DNA from: DATAXV01 sp036272915 | GTDB taxonomy: Bacteria; Chloroflexota; Dormibacteria; Dormibacterales; Dormibacteraceae | Assembly: GCA_036272915.1 (NCBI GenBank) | Contig: DATAXV010000197.1 | Coordinates: forward strand, 1-64,000 | Length of the DNA stretch: 64,000 nt | Direction: 5' to 3' | In this document: one piece after another, positions 52,304 to 60,938 of the stretch | Layout of the letters: each line of letters starts with the position of its first letter | Numbering within the stretch: position 1 is the stretch's first letter | Notes under the pieces: model-generated | What the model was told of the DNA's origin: nothing | What the model saw: only the letters and a program-made list of their open reading frames with translations | The model's database searches: none | Position numbers and translations under genes: made by a program

Positions 52304-53266
52304 GTGCGCATCGTCGTCCTCGGCGGCACCCGATTCATCGGTCGCGCCGTCGTCGAGGAGCTGTCGGCCAGGGAGCACGAGGTGGTCGTCGTGCACCGCG
52401 GGCGGACCGAGCCCCAGGACCTGGTCGAGGTCGAGCACATGCACGTGGACCGCGCCGAGCTGCGCGACCACGCCGCCGACCTGGCCGCGTTGCGCCCCGA
52501 CGCCGTCGTCGACGCCCGGGCCCTGACCCGGGCCGACGCCGAGGCGGCGGTGGCGGCGCTGCCCGACGTGCCCCTCGTCGCCCTCTCCAGCGTCGACGTC
52601 TACCTCGCCTTCGGCGAGCTGATGGTCGGCAAGGGCGGGCAGCCGGTCCCCATCGACGAGCAGTCGCCGGTGCGGCGCGACCGGTATCCCTATCGCGGCC
52701 GCGGGCCCGACTACGACGACTACGAGAAGCTCGACGTGGAGGAGGTCTACGGCCGGCGCCAGGCCGCCATCTTCCGCCTGCCCGTGGTCTTCGGGCCCCA
52801 CGACGGCCAGCGCCGCGAGGAGTTCATGCTCAAGCGCGTCCGCCACGCGCGGGAGCGCATCCCCTTCGGTGCCGGGACCTGGCTCTGCAGCCGCGTCCAC
52901 GCCGCCGACGTCGCCTCCGCCGTGCGCCTCGCCCTGGAGGCGCCGGGCACCTCGGGCATCTTCAACCTGGCCCCGGCCAAGACCCTGACCATCCGGCAGT
53001 GGGCCGACGCCATCCTCACCGCCGCCGGGCACACCGCCGAGCTGGTCCGGGTCCCGGACGCGGCCCTGCCCGAGGACCTGGGGCTGACCGCGGACCAGCC
53101 CCAGCACCTCCTGCTCTCCGCGGACCGCGCGATCCGCGCCCTGGGCTGGCGGCCGGGAGACCTGGGGGAGCGCATCGCCGACTCCGTCGCCTGGCACATG
53201 AAGCACCCGCCCAAGGGCATCGAGCACGCCCTCACCGACGACGACCAGGCCCTGGGCGCGGCCTGA
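52304..53266 (+). CDS. NAD-dependent epimerase/dehydratase-like protein
   Basis: The 320-residue extended-SDR protein has the NAD motif RIVVLGGTRFIGRAVVEEL at the start and ALSSVDVYLAFGEL near 90. The catalytic Tyr/Lys pair is probably in DYDDYEKLDVEEVYG near 145. The C-terminal substrate domain has FNLAPAKTLTIRQWADAI. It resembles the nucleoside-diphosphate-sugar epimerase group and plant CSP41-like proteins; the substrate is not predictable. GTG 52304 gives the canonical N-terminus. It is convergent with the M20 gene. Confidence 0.82.
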   Translation: MRIVVLGGTRFIGRAVVEELSAREHEVVVVHRGRTEPQDLVEVEHMHVDRAELRDHAADLAALRPDAVVDARALTRADAEAAVAALPDVPLVALSSVDVYLAFGELMVGKGGQPVPIDEQSPVRRDRYPYRGRGPDYDDYEKLDVEEVYGRRQAAIFRLPVVFGPHDGQRREEFMLKRVRHARERIPFGAGTWLCSRVHAADVASAVRLALEAPGTSGIFNLAPAKTLTIRQWADAILTAAGHTAELVRVPDAALPEDLGLTADQPQHLLLSADRAIRALGWRPGDLGERIADSVAWHMKHPPKGIEHALTDDDQALGAA

Positions 53267-53278
53267 CCGCCGGGCGGG

Positions 53279-54703
53279 TCAATCCTGGGCGGTGCTCATG
53301 TCGAGCGCCGGCTCCACGCCGGACGGCAGCGGCGACACGTACGAGGCGCCCGTGCGCCGGCGAAGGTCGTCCCGAGCCTTCTCGATCACCGAGCCGTCGA
53401 GGAGGACGCCGAGGGCGGTGCCGGCCATCACCTTGGCGGTGTGGACCATGCCCTCGTGGGCGGCGCCGGTCTTCCCCTGGCCGGTCAGCTGCCAGGAGTG
53501 GAAGGGGGTCCCGATGGCGCACGTGGCGCCCCTGGCCTGGACCGTCGGCACGACCCAGCTGACGTCGCCGACGTCGGTCGAGCCGGCACCGCCGGTGCCG
53601 GTCTTCTCCAGGGGCACGATCTGGTCGCAGAGCACCTTCCCCTCGGCGACCGGGATCCCCGGCCGGGCGTAGGCCTGGGCGATGTCCTCGGCCCGCAGCG
53701 TGGCCTGGAACATGGCCGCGATCTCCTGGTCCTCCTCCTCGAAGGCGGGCGGTCCCAGGGCCTCGAAGTTGTCCTGCATGAGCCGCTCCAGGGGATCATT
53801 GCCGATCAGGTTGGAGACGGCGCTGACGACCCGGGTCTCGACGGTGGTCTCGGTCATCAGGGCGGCGCCCTGGGCGATCTTGCGGACCCGCTCGACCAGC
53901 GGCGCCAGCGAGGGCAGGTCGACGGCCCGGATCAGGTAGCGCACCTTGGCGTGGGCCTGGACCACGTTGGGGGCGATGCCGCCGGCGTCGAGCAGGGCGT
54001 AGTGGACCCGGGCGCGGTCGGGCATGTGCTCGCGCATGTAGTTGACGCCGACGTTCATCAGCTCGACGGCGTCGAGGGCGCTGCGGCCGAGGTGGGGCGC
54101 GCCGGCGGCGTGGGCCGCGCGGCCGGTGAAGCTGAAGTCGATCCGGGTGTTGGCCAGCGACTCCGCCTCGGAGACGCCGGAGAAGCACGCCGGGTGCCAG
54201 GAGACGGCGACGTCGACATCGTCGAAGGCCCCGGCCCTGACCATGAAGCCCTTGGCCGCTCCCCCCTCCTCGGCCGGACAGCCGTAGTAGCGCACCCGCC
54301 CCGGCAGCCCGTGAGCGGCGAGGTAGTCCTTGACCGCGGTCGCCGCCAGCAGCGAGCCGGAGCCGAGGAGGTTGTGCCCGCAGCCGTGGCCGTTGCCGGT
54401 GCCCTCGACCAGGCGCGGCTCGGCGACGCCGGCCTGCTGGCTGAGGCCGGGCAGCGCGTCGTACTCGCCGAGGATGGCGACCACCCTGCCCCCCCGACCG
54501 GCCTCACCCATCACCGCGGTGGGGATGCCGGCGATGCCCTTGGTGATCCTGAAGGCCTGGCGCTCGAGCATCGCCACGTGCTCCGCCGACGAGCGGAACT
54601 CGGTGTAGGCGAGCTCGGGCATGTCCCAGATCCGATCGCTCAGCGCCACGAACTCGGCTCGCCTCGCGTCGACCAGCTGCCAGATCTCCTCCCTGGCGTC
54701 CAT
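53279..54703 (-). CDS. M20-family amidohydrolase (aminobenzoyl-glutamate utilization B-like)
   Basis: The 474-residue dinuclear zinc hydrolase has metal ligands in EGTGNGHGCGHNLLG (His near 108) and GCPAEEGGAAKGFM (Glu-Glu near 150), followed by VSWHPACFSGVSE. The dimerisation domain follows with IDFSFTGRAAHAAGAPHLGR. It is close to AbgB/HmrB-like peptidases, which hydrolyse p-aminobenzoyl-glutamate or small acylated amino acids. ATG 54703 is preceded by GGAGGAG. The AbgA partner and AbgT transporter are not present. Confidence 0.87.
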   Translation of the reverse strand: MDAREEIWQLVDARRAEFVALSDRIWDMPELAYTEFRSSAEHVAMLERQAFRITKGIAGIPTAVMGEAGRGGRVVAILGEYDALPGLSQQAGVAEPRLVEGTGNGHGCGHNLLGSGSLLAATAVKDYLAAHGLPGRVRYYGCPAEEGGAAKGFMVRAGAFDDVDVAVSWHPACFSGVSEAESLANTRIDFSFTGRAAHAAGAPHLGRSALDAVELMNVGVNYMREHMPDRARVHYALLDAGGIAPNVVQAHAKVRYLIRAVDLPSLAPLVERVRKIAQGAALMTETTVETRVVSAVSNLIGNDPLERLMQDNFEALGPPAFEEEDQEIAAMFQATLRAEDIAQAYARPGIPVAEGKVLCDQIVPLEKTGTGGAGSTDVGDVSWVVPTVQARGATCAIGTPFHSWQLTGQGKTGAAHEGMVHTAKVMAGTALGVLLDGSVIEKARDDLRRRTGASYVSPLPSGVEPALDMSTAQD

Positions 54704-54819
54704 ACTCCGCTCCTCCGTGACTAAGCGTTCCCCGGGCCAGTCTCCGCCGCCCGCCATCCGTCCATCCTGGCAGACGCGGCGCCAGGGCGCTCCCCGCCGT
54801 GGCCGGCCGCGGACCTGAA

Positions 54820-54855
54820 GAGAGCGGAGCGACGGCATCCCGCCACTCCGCTCTC
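54820..54855 (-). terminator. Hairpin after the AraC/glyoxalase operon
   Basis: GAGAGCGGAG (54820-54829) pairs perfectly with CTCCGCTCTC (54846-54855) around a 16-nt loop. It lies about 45 nt past the stop of the VOC gene on the minus strand. Confidence 0.55.
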
Positions 54856-54900
54856 CGCGATCGATCGAGGCGATCGCGCTGAGCCCTGGCCGGCCGGTGG

Positions 54901-55320
54901 TCAGGCGGGCACGTGGGCCAGCTGGACGATGCGAAGGTGGTTGCCGAAGGGGTCGCGGATGCCGATGTCGGTGCCGTACGGTTGCTCCACCGGCTCCTGG
55001 GTGATGTCGACGCCCTTGGCGAGAAGATCCTCGTAGGTATTGCGGCAGTCGTCGGTGACGAGGCCGACGGTGAAGCCGGTGGCTCCCTTCGAGACGAGCT
55101 CGCGGATGCTGGCCGCCGAGGCCTCGTCCACGGAGGGCGGCGCGGGGAGCTCGAGCAGGATGTCGCGGGTCGGGTCGCCGGGCACCCTGACCGTGAGCCA
55201 GCGCATGGGCCCGAACTGCATGTCCGCGCTGACCTCGAGCCCCAGCTTGCCGACGTAGAAGTCGAGCGCCTGATCCTGATCGAGAACCCAGATGTGCGAG
55301 ATGTTGATCGCTTTGAGCAT
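54901..55320 (-). CDS. VOC-family (glyoxalase/bleomycin resistance-like) protein
   Basis: The 139-residue protein has two beta-alpha-beta-beta-beta modules: INISHIWVLDQDQALDFYVG at the start, with the first metal His, and EQPYGTDIGIRDPFGNHLRI at the end. It follows an AraC-type regulator by 10 nt on the same strand, a very common pairing. The substrate is unknown. ATG 55320 is chosen because it begins the fold; an upstream start at 55362 would run into the regulator. Confidence 0.85.
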   Translation of the reverse strand: MLKAINISHIWVLDQDQALDFYVGKLGLEVSADMQFGPMRWLTVRVPGDPTRDILLELPAPPSVDEASAASIRELVSKGATGFTVGLVTDDCRNTYEDLLAKGVDITQEPVEQPYGTDIGIRDPFGNHLRIVQLAHVPA

Positions 55321-55330
55321 GGCCACAACG

Positions 55331-55753
55331 CTAATCGCGGTCCGGCCGGTCCGCTTCTCCAAAACTGCTGGGCCTCTGCCAGGCCATGGTGAAGCAGGTG
55401 GGGGCGCTGCGGCGCGGCGCCTCCGCCCGGTAGGCGCTGGGCGACCGGCCGACGATCTCGCGGAAGGTCCGGCTGAAGGTGCCGAGGCTGGCGAAGCCGA
55501 CGTCGAGGCAGATCTCCGTCACCGGGCGGTCGGTCTGGCCGAGCAGGAACATCGCCCGCTCCACGCGCCGGCGTTGCAGGTAGCGGTGCGGGGTCTCGCC
55601 GAAGGTCGCCCGGAAGGTCCTGATGAAGTGCGCCTCGGAGACGTGGGCGACGCGGGCCAGGGTGGGGATGTCGAGCGGTCCCGCGTAGGTGCGATCGATG
55701 GCGTCGCGGGCGCGCAGCATCCGCCGGTTGAGCTCCTCGACCGACCTGCTCAC
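55331..55753 (-). CDS. AraC-family regulator, DNA-binding domain only
   Basis: The 140-residue protein is almost only the double-HTH AraC domain: LDIPTLARVAHVSEAHFIRT, FRATFGETPHRYLQRRRVER, then PVTEICLDVGFASLGTFSRT and FREIVGRSPSAYR. No ligand-binding domain is visible, as in MarA/SoxS-like short members. GTG 55753 starts VSRSVEELNRR. It probably controls its own operon with the downstream VOC gene. Confidence 0.88.
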   Translation of the reverse strand: MSRSVEELNRRMLRARDAIDRTYAGPLDIPTLARVAHVSEAHFIRTFRATFGETPHRYLQRRRVERAMFLLGQTDRPVTEICLDVGFASLGTFSRTFREIVGRSPSAYRAEAPRRSAPTCFTMAWQRPSSFGEADRPDRD

Positions 55754-55808
55754 CGCCCGTCCTCGGGTTGCCGCCCCATCGTGCTGGTGAGTATGCCCCC
55801 CGATCAAG

Positions 55809-56696
55809 ATGGTGCCCATGCTCCTGGGCCTGCTGCTGGTCGCGCTGGCGGCCGTCTCCTGGGGCACCACCGGCACGACCCTGGAGCTGGTCGGCGCCGG
55901 GTCGGCGGCCGTGCCCCTGGTCGTTGGCGCGATGCGTGCGGTGGTGGCGGCGCCCCTGCTCGCCGGGGGTGCCCGGCTGACCCGGACCCGGACCCGGATC
56001 CGCCCTCGGCGACCCGCCTTCCTCGCCGCCGGGCTCTGCATGGCCGCCTACCAGGTCTGCTTCTTCTCGGCGGTGCCTCTGGCCGGGGTCGCCGCCACCG
56101 CCCTCCTCGCCATCTGCTCGGCGCCGGTCCTGGTCACCCTGCTCGCCCGTCTTCTCCTCGGCGAGCCGCTGAGCCGGGGCCGGGCGGCGGCGATGGCCCT
56201 GGGCGTGGCCGGGGCCGCCCTCCTCGTCGGCGGCGCCCCATCCGACGCCGGACCCCATTTCGTCCTCGGCTGCGGGCTGGCCCTGGGCGCCGGCCTCGCC
56301 AATTCGCTGTACGCGGTGGTGACCAAGGGCGCCCTGGCCGGGGGCACCCCGCTCGGCCTCTCCGCGCAGACCTTCGCCGTCGCCGCGGTCGCCCTCCTTC
56401 CCGTCCTCGAGCCCGCGACCACGGTCGCGACCGTGGTCAGGGGCTGGCCGCTGCTCCTCTACCTCGGCGCCGTTCCCACCGCCGCCGCCTACTGCCTCTA
56501 CACCACCGGGCTGCGCCGGGTGCCGGCCGGGGCGGCGGCGGTCGCCGGTCTGCTCGAGCCGATGACGGCGACGGTGCTCGGGCTGCTCCTCTTCGGCGAG
56601 CGGCTGGGCGCTCCCCAGGCGGCCGGGGCGGCGCTCCTCCTGGCCGGCGTGTGCCTGACCGCGGCGGCGACGGCGAGGACCGCTCCCGCGCCGTGA
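55809..56696 (+). CDS. EamA/DMT-superfamily transporter
   Basis: This 295-residue protein has ten hydrophobic helices in two EamA repeats. The first starts LLGLLLVALAAVSWGTTGTT and includes PLAGVAATALLAICSAPVLV; the second has GAGLANSLYAVVTKGALAGG and AGAAAVAGLLEPMTATVLGL. It is likely an efflux or uptake carrier for a metabolite. ATG 55809 or ATG 55818 could be the start. It is divergent from the AraC gene. Confidence 0.86.
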   Translation: MVPMLLGLLLVALAAVSWGTTGTTLELVGAGSAAVPLVVGAMRAVVAAPLLAGGARLTRTRTRIRPRRPAFLAAGLCMAAYQVCFFSAVPLAGVAATALLAICSAPVLVTLLARLLLGEPLSRGRAAAMALGVAGAALLVGGAPSDAGPHFVLGCGLALGAGLANSLYAVVTKGALAGGTPLGLSAQTFAVAAVALLPVLEPATTVATVVRGWPLLLYLGAVPTAAAYCLYTTGLRRVPAGAAAVAGLLEPMTATVLGLLLFGERLGAPQAAGAALLLAGVCLTAAATARTAPAP

Positions 56697-56732
56697 ACGG
56701 GCGGGCCCAGCATCGGCTACGATCCCGTCCCA

Positions 56733-57383
56733 GTGGGAGGAGAGGAGCTGTACAGGGATTGCCATCGCCGGATCGTCGCCCTGCTCGACGGGCAGGACGG
56801 CACGACGCCGGTGCCCGCCTGCCCGGGCTGGACGGTGAAGGGCGTCGTCTCCCACCTCGGCGGCAGCCTGGCCGACGCCCGCACCGGCCGCCTCCGCAGC
56901 GTTCCCACCAACGAGTGGACGGCGGGGCAGGTCGAGGCCAGGCGGGACTGGACGCTGGAGGAGTGCCTGCGCGAATGGGCCGACGAGATCGCCATCTCCG
57001 GCCCGCTCCTCGGGGCGGTGCCGATCCTGACCGCCGACGTCGTCTCCCACGAGCACGATGTCCGCGCCGCACTCGGCCGGCCCGGCGGCAGGGAGACGGA
57101 GGCGGTCAGGGTCGGCGCGGCCATGTTCGCCGAGGCGCTTGAAGGCCGCATCCGCCGGCGCAGGCTGCCCGCCCTGGCGCTGTGTCGCGACGGCCTGGAG
57201 CGGGTCCTCGGCGAGGGCGAGCCGGCCGCACGGCTGCGCGCGACCAGCTTCGAGGTGATGCGGGCGGTGTCCGGCCGCCGCACCGAGGACGAGGTGCGGG
57301 CGATGGACTGGGACGGCGACTGCGCCACCGGGCTGCCTTTCTTCTTCGTGTTCGGGCCCACCGCCAGCAGCATCGGGGAGTAG
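56733..57383 (+). CDS. Maleylpyruvate isomerase/DinB-fold family protein (mycothiol-dependent type)
   Basis: The 216-residue protein has the DinB-like four-helix metal-binding domain of mycothiol-dependent maleylpyruvate isomerases: VPACPGWTVKGVVSHLGGSL near 28-47 with the first metal His, and VSHEHDVRAALGRPG near 105 with the second His pair. The C-terminal half is of the actinobacterial 'TIGR03083' type. The reaction for most members is unknown; mycothiol use would support an actinobacterial host but the fold is wider. GTG 56733. It lies 36 nt after the EamA gene. Confidence 0.75.
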   Translation: MGGEELYRDCHRRIVALLDGQDGTTPVPACPGWTVKGVVSHLGGSLADARTGRLRSVPTNEWTAGQVEARRDWTLEECLREWADEIAISGPLLGAVPILTADVVSHEHDVRAALGRPGGRETEAVRVGAAMFAEALEGRIRRRRLPALALCRDGLERVLGEGEPAARLRATSFEVMRAVSGRRTEDEVRAMDWDGDCATGLPFFFVFGPTASSIGE

Positions 57384-57528
57384 CACCGCCCGGGGCTGGC
57401 CGCACCTGGGGACGGAATGCGACGATGACCTTCGGAGCGCTGCGCTCGACCCGCATCGGGGAGCCGGGAGGGCGGCGCCGCGACGCCCAGCATCCGGACC
57501 ACGGAAGTGAAGGAGAGCGAGCACCGAG

Positions 57529-58536
57529 ATGCCCACGATGCAGAAGCTGATCAACCGGCCCGAGGACTTCGTCGACGAGATGCTGGACGGTATCCTCGCC
57601 GCCCACTCCGACCAGCTCCGGCGCGGTGAGGACCCGCGCGTCATCCTCCGCGCCGACGCGCCGGTCAGCGGCAAGGTCGGGATCGTCACCGGCGGCGGCT
57701 CGGGTCACCTGCCCGTCTTCATGGGCTACGTCGGCAGGGGCCTGGCCGACGGCGCCGCCATCGGCGACGTCTTCGCCTCTCCCAGCGCCGACCAGATGCA
57801 GGCGGCGATGCGCGGGGTCGACGGCGGCCGGGGCGTCCTCCAGATCTACGGCAACTACGGCGGCGACGTCATGAACTTCGGCCTCGCCGCCGAGCTGGCC
57901 GAGGCCGAGGGCATGGAGGTGGCGACCATCCTCGGCGCCGACGACGTCGCCTCCGCCCCCAGGGGTGAGGAGGCGAGGCGCCGCGGCATCGCCGGGATCT
58001 TCTTCCTCTACAAGGTGGCCGGAGCCGCCGCGGAGCGGGGCGACGATCTGGCCAAGGTGGTGGCGGTGACCGAGCGGGCCGCGGCCGGCATCCGCAGCAT
58101 GGGCGTCGCGCTCGCGCCCTGCACCGTCCCCCAGGCCGGGCATCCGACGTTCGAGCTGCCCAGGGGCGAGATGGAGATCGGCATGGGCATCCATGGCGAG
58201 CCGGGTGTGCGCCGGGGCCCGCTGGAGAGCGCCGACGCGGTCACCGACCACCTCGTGGACGCGCTGCTCGAGGATCTCCCCGACGAGGGCGGCGACCGCG
58301 TCGAGGTCCTCCTGAACGGGCTCGGCGCCACGCCCGTCGAGGAGCTCTACATCATGTACCGCCGCGTCGCCGCCCGGCTCGCCGACGCGGGCCTGACCGC
58401 ACGGCGGGCCTGGATCGGGGAGTACGCCACCTCGCTGGAGATGGCGGGGGCCTCGATCTCGCTGCTGCGCACCGACGACGAGCTGGCGGGGCTGCTCGAC
58501 GCGCCGGTCAGCTCACCCTTCCTGGTGCGCCGGTGA
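57529..58536 (+). CDS. dhaK: Dihydroxyacetone kinase subunit DhaK
   Basis: The 335-residue substrate-binding subunit binds dihydroxyacetone as a hemiaminal on His. VGIVTGGGSGHLPVFMGYVG near 50-70, YGNYGGDVMNFGLA near 105, the substrate His segment CTVPQAGHPTFELP near 205, and GEMEIGMGIHGEPG near 218 are all present. The ORF is complete, and ATG 57529 is preceded by GGAGAG. DhaL overlaps by 4 nt. No DhaM is in the window, so either ATP-using or distant-PTS operation is possible. Confidence 0.9.
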   Translation: MPTMQKLINRPEDFVDEMLDGILAAHSDQLRRGEDPRVILRADAPVSGKVGIVTGGGSGHLPVFMGYVGRGLADGAAIGDVFASPSADQMQAAMRGVDGGRGVLQIYGNYGGDVMNFGLAAELAEAEGMEVATILGADDVASAPRGEEARRRGIAGIFFLYKVAGAAAERGDDLAKVVAVTERAAAGIRSMGVALAPCTVPQAGHPTFELPRGEMEIGMGIHGEPGVRRGPLESADAVTDHLVDALLEDLPDEGGDRVEVLLNGLGATPVEELYIMYRRVAARLADAGLTARRAWIGEYATSLEMAGASISLLRTDDELAGLLDAPVSSPFLVRR

Positions 58537-59153
58537 CCGCACTGCTCGAGACCATCGGCCGGGCCGCGGAGGCGGTCAGAGCCGGCGCCGACGAGCTCAA
58601 CCGACTCGACGGCCAGGCCGGGGACGGCGACCTCGGCGTCACCATGGCCAAGGCGGCGACGGTGCTCGAGGGCCTGATCCCCGATCTCGAGGGAAAGCCG
58701 GCGGTCGAGGTCCTCCGCACCTGCGGGGCCGCCCTCGCCAAGCAGGTCCCCTCGACCAGCGGGACCCTGGTCGCCACCGCCTTCCTCCGCGCCGCCCGAG
58801 CGGCCGGAGAGGAGGGCGAGGACGCCGACCTCCTGGCCAGGGCGCTGCGGGCGGCGCAGGTCGGCATCCAGGACCGGGGCAAGGCCGAGCCCGGTTCGAA
58901 GACGATGCTCGACGCGCTGGCGCCGGCCGTCGCCGCCGCGGAGACGGCGGCGGCGGGCGGCGAGAGCGTGGCCGGGACCCTTCGCGCCGCCGCCGACGCC
59001 GCCGAGCAGGGTGCGCAGGCGACCAAGGGGATGCAGGCGCGCCACGGGCGGGCTGGCTGGCTGGCCGAGCGCTCGGCCGGGCACGAGGACGGCGGCGCGC
59101 GCCTGGTCGCGATCGTCCTCGAGGCGGCCGCCCGCTCGACCGCGGAGGCATAG
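58533..59153 (+). CDS. dhaL: Dihydroxyacetone kinase subunit DhaL
   Basis: The 206-residue nucleotide-binding subunit has the Mg-ADP Asp cluster in LDGQAGDGDLGVTMAKA near 30, PSTSGTLVATAFLRA near 75, and AQVGIQDRGKAEPGSKTMLD with the phosphate-contacting GSKTMLD motif near 125, ending GMQARHGRAGWLAERSAGH. GTG 58533 overlaps the dhaK stop by 4 nt. With DhaK it phosphorylates dihydroxyacetone or a related ketose. Confidence 0.9.
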   Translation: MTALLETIGRAAEAVRAGADELNRLDGQAGDGDLGVTMAKAATVLEGLIPDLEGKPAVEVLRTCGAALAKQVPSTSGTLVATAFLRAARAAGEEGEDADLLARALRAAQVGIQDRGKAEPGSKTMLDALAPAVAAAETAAAGGESVAGTLRAAADAAEQGAQATKGMQARHGRAGWLAERSAGHEDGGARLVAIVLEAAARSTAEA

Positions 59154-59170
59154 GCGAAGGTGGAGGAACG

Positions 59171-59866
59171 ATGAAGCTGAACGTGCGCGAATGGGGCGAG
59201 GGCGACCGCCTGGCCATCCTGATCCACGGCATCACCAGCGATTCCCGGGCCTGGGTGCGGGTGGGACCGGCGCTGGCCGAGCGCGGCTACCGGGTGCTCG
59301 CGCCCGATCTTCGCGGCCACGGCCAGAGCCCGCGCGGCGAGTACTGCCCGCGGCAGTGGGCCTCCGACCTGGCGGAGAGCGTCCCCAGCGGCGCCGACGT
59401 CGCCATCGGGCACTCGCTGGGCGGGATGGCGCTGGCCCTTGCCGTCGATGACCTCAAACCGCGTCGTGCCGTCTACGAGGACCCGGCCTGGATCACCGGA
59501 GGCGGCACGGCCGGCCGCGCCGAGGTGGTCGCGCGCTTCGCCGCGGGCAAGAACCGGACCGTGGAGAGCCTGCGTCAGGAGTCGCCGCGCTGGACCGACG
59601 CCGACATCGAGGGCGCCGTCGCCGCCGCCGCGCTCTGGGACGAGAGCAGCTCCGAGGTCGCGGCCACGGGGTGGGACGTCATGCCCGAGCGGGCCGTGGT
59701 GCCGTCGCTGGTCCTGCTCGCCGACCCCAGCCAGCTGATCCCGCCGGAGCGCGCCGAGGAGCTTCGCCGGCGGGGATTCGAGGTCAGGACGGTGGCCGGC
59801 ACCGGGCACTCGATCCACCGAGACGACCTCGACGGCTTCCTCGCCGCCATGGACGGGTGGATCTGA
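59171..59866 (+). CDS. Alpha/beta hydrolase
   Basis: The 231-residue protein has the oxyanion-hole segment LAILIHGITSDSRAWVRVG, the nucleophile elbow IGHSLGGMAL near 90, an acid in VLLADPSQLIP near 185 and the catalytic His in VAGTGHSIHRDDL near 215. It is an esterase, lactonase or C-C hydrolase of unknown substrate. It starts 17 nt after dhaL with GGAGG upstream, so it belongs to the dha operon. Confidence 0.87.
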   Translation: MKLNVREWGEGDRLAILIHGITSDSRAWVRVGPALAERGYRVLAPDLRGHGQSPRGEYCPRQWASDLAESVPSGADVAIGHSLGGMALALAVDDLKPRRAVYEDPAWITGGGTAGRAEVVARFAAGKNRTVESLRQESPRWTDADIEGAVAAAALWDESSSEVAATGWDVMPERAVVPSLVLLADPSQLIPPERAEELRRRGFEVRTVAGTGHSIHRDDLDGFLAAMDGWI

Positions 59867-59871
59867 GCCCC

Positions 59872-60534
59872 ATGGGCATGGTCCGCTACACGAGCTCGAT
59901 GTCGCTGGATGGATACGTCGCCGGCGTGGACCAGGGGCCGGACCACCCCCTCGGGGTCGACGGCGAGCGCCTGCATGAGTGGCTGTTCGGGCTCGAGTCC
60001 TGGCGTCGGGACGCCGGTCTCGATGGCGGCGTCGACACCGTCAGCACCGAGGTCCTCAAGCGCTCCGACGCCAACGTCGGCGCGACCATCATGGGTCGCA
60101 ACATGTTCGGGGGCGGACCGGGGCCCTGGTCGGAGGACGAGCCCTGGAACGGCTGGTGGGGTCCGAACCCCCCGTTCCACATGCCGGTCTTCGTCCTCAC
60201 CAGCCACCGGCGAGGGCCGCTGGTCTGCGAGGGCGGGACCACCTTCACCTTCGTGACCGACGGCCCGGAGGCGGCGCTCACCGCCGCCCGCGCGGTGGCG
60301 GGGGACCGCGACGTCCACATCTCCGGCGGGGGCAACGTGGCCAGGCAGTTCCTGGCCGCCGGGCTCGTCGACGAGATGCTGATCCACCTGGTTCCGGTGC
60401 TGCTCGGGCGCGGCGTCCGCCTCTTCGAGGATGCCGACCACGCGACCGCGCTGGAGCAGAAGGAGGCGGTCGCGGCGCCTGGCGTCACCCACCTCACCTA
60501 TTCGCGAGCGACGCCCACGGGCGAGGTGCGATGA
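59872..60534 (+). CDS. RibD C-terminal/dihydrofolate-reductase-like domain protein
   Basis: The 220-residue protein has the RibD_C/DHFR-like fold common in actinobacteria: VRYTSSMSLDGYVAGVDQG at the start, TIMGRNMFGGGPG near 75 and VHISGGGNVARQFLAAGLVD near 145, then LIHLVPVLLGRGVRLF. NADPH-dependent reduction is expected, but most members have no known substrate. ATG 59872 (or 59878) lies 5 nt after the hydrolase stop. Confidence 0.85.
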   Translation: MGMVRYTSSMSLDGYVAGVDQGPDHPLGVDGERLHEWLFGLESWRRDAGLDGGVDTVSTEVLKRSDANVGATIMGRNMFGGGPGPWSEDEPWNGWWGPNPPFHMPVFVLTSHRRGPLVCEGGTTFTFVTDGPEAALTAARAVAGDRDVHISGGGNVARQFLAAGLVDEMLIHLVPVLLGRGVRLFEDADHATALEQKEAVAAPGVTHLTYSRATPTGEVR

Positions 60535-60857
60535 CGCCGTGGCGAGGCGCACGGCGCCGCCCTCCCGTACGACCGATCCGGAGGGGTGGGGTGGTGCCCA
60601 GGCCGGAGGGCGCACCCGTCCCGCTCGCGACCGCCCTCCTCGAATGCGGGGCGGACATCGAGACGCGTGACCGGCGCGGTGACACCCCACTTCGCGGCGC
60701 GGTCAACTGCGGCAAGCCCGCGGTCGCCGCGCTTCTCCTCTCGATGGGGGCGGACCCATGGTCGAAGGGAAGCCGGGACCTGGGCCCCGTCCTCGCCGCC
60801 CGAACTCCCCAGATGAGACGTGGCTTCGCGGACGGGAACGCGGCAGCCGGCCGGTAG
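60531..60857 (+). CDS. Short ankyrin-repeat protein
   Basis: The 108-residue frame has an Arg-rich start without similarity, then about two ankyrin repeats: LATALLECGADIETRDRRGD, TPLRGAVNCGKPAVAALLLS and MGADPWSKG. Full ankyrin proteins have more repeats, so this may be a degenerate or fragmentary gene. ATG 60531 overlaps the RibD-like stop by 4 nt (ATGA). Confidence 0.55.
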   Translation: MTPWRGARRRPPVRPIRRGGVVPRPEGAPVPLATALLECGADIETRDRRGDTPLRGAVNCGKPAVAALLLSMGADPWSKGSRDLGPVLAARTPQMRRGFADGNAAAGR

Positions 60858-60892
60858 CCGCGTCAAGGGCGGATCCCGCACTGTCGGGTGTT

Positions 60893-60927
60893 GGTCTGGT
60901 CCGGCACCTGGCCGGCCGGACCAGACC
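60893..60927. terminator. Bidirectional terminator hairpin
   Basis: GGTCTGGTCCGG (60893-60904) and CCGGACCAGACC (60916-60927) form a perfect 12-bp stem with an 11-nt loop, midway between the convergent stops at 60857 and 60939. Confidence 0.7.
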
Positions 60928-60938
60928 CCTGAACGCCG

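Noticed and set aside
54504..57689. Minus-strand open frame of more than 1000 codons
   Set aside because: It is a composite antisense/out-of-frame read over the VOC, AraC, EamA and maleylpyruvate-isomerase genes, all of which have clear family motifs in other frames.
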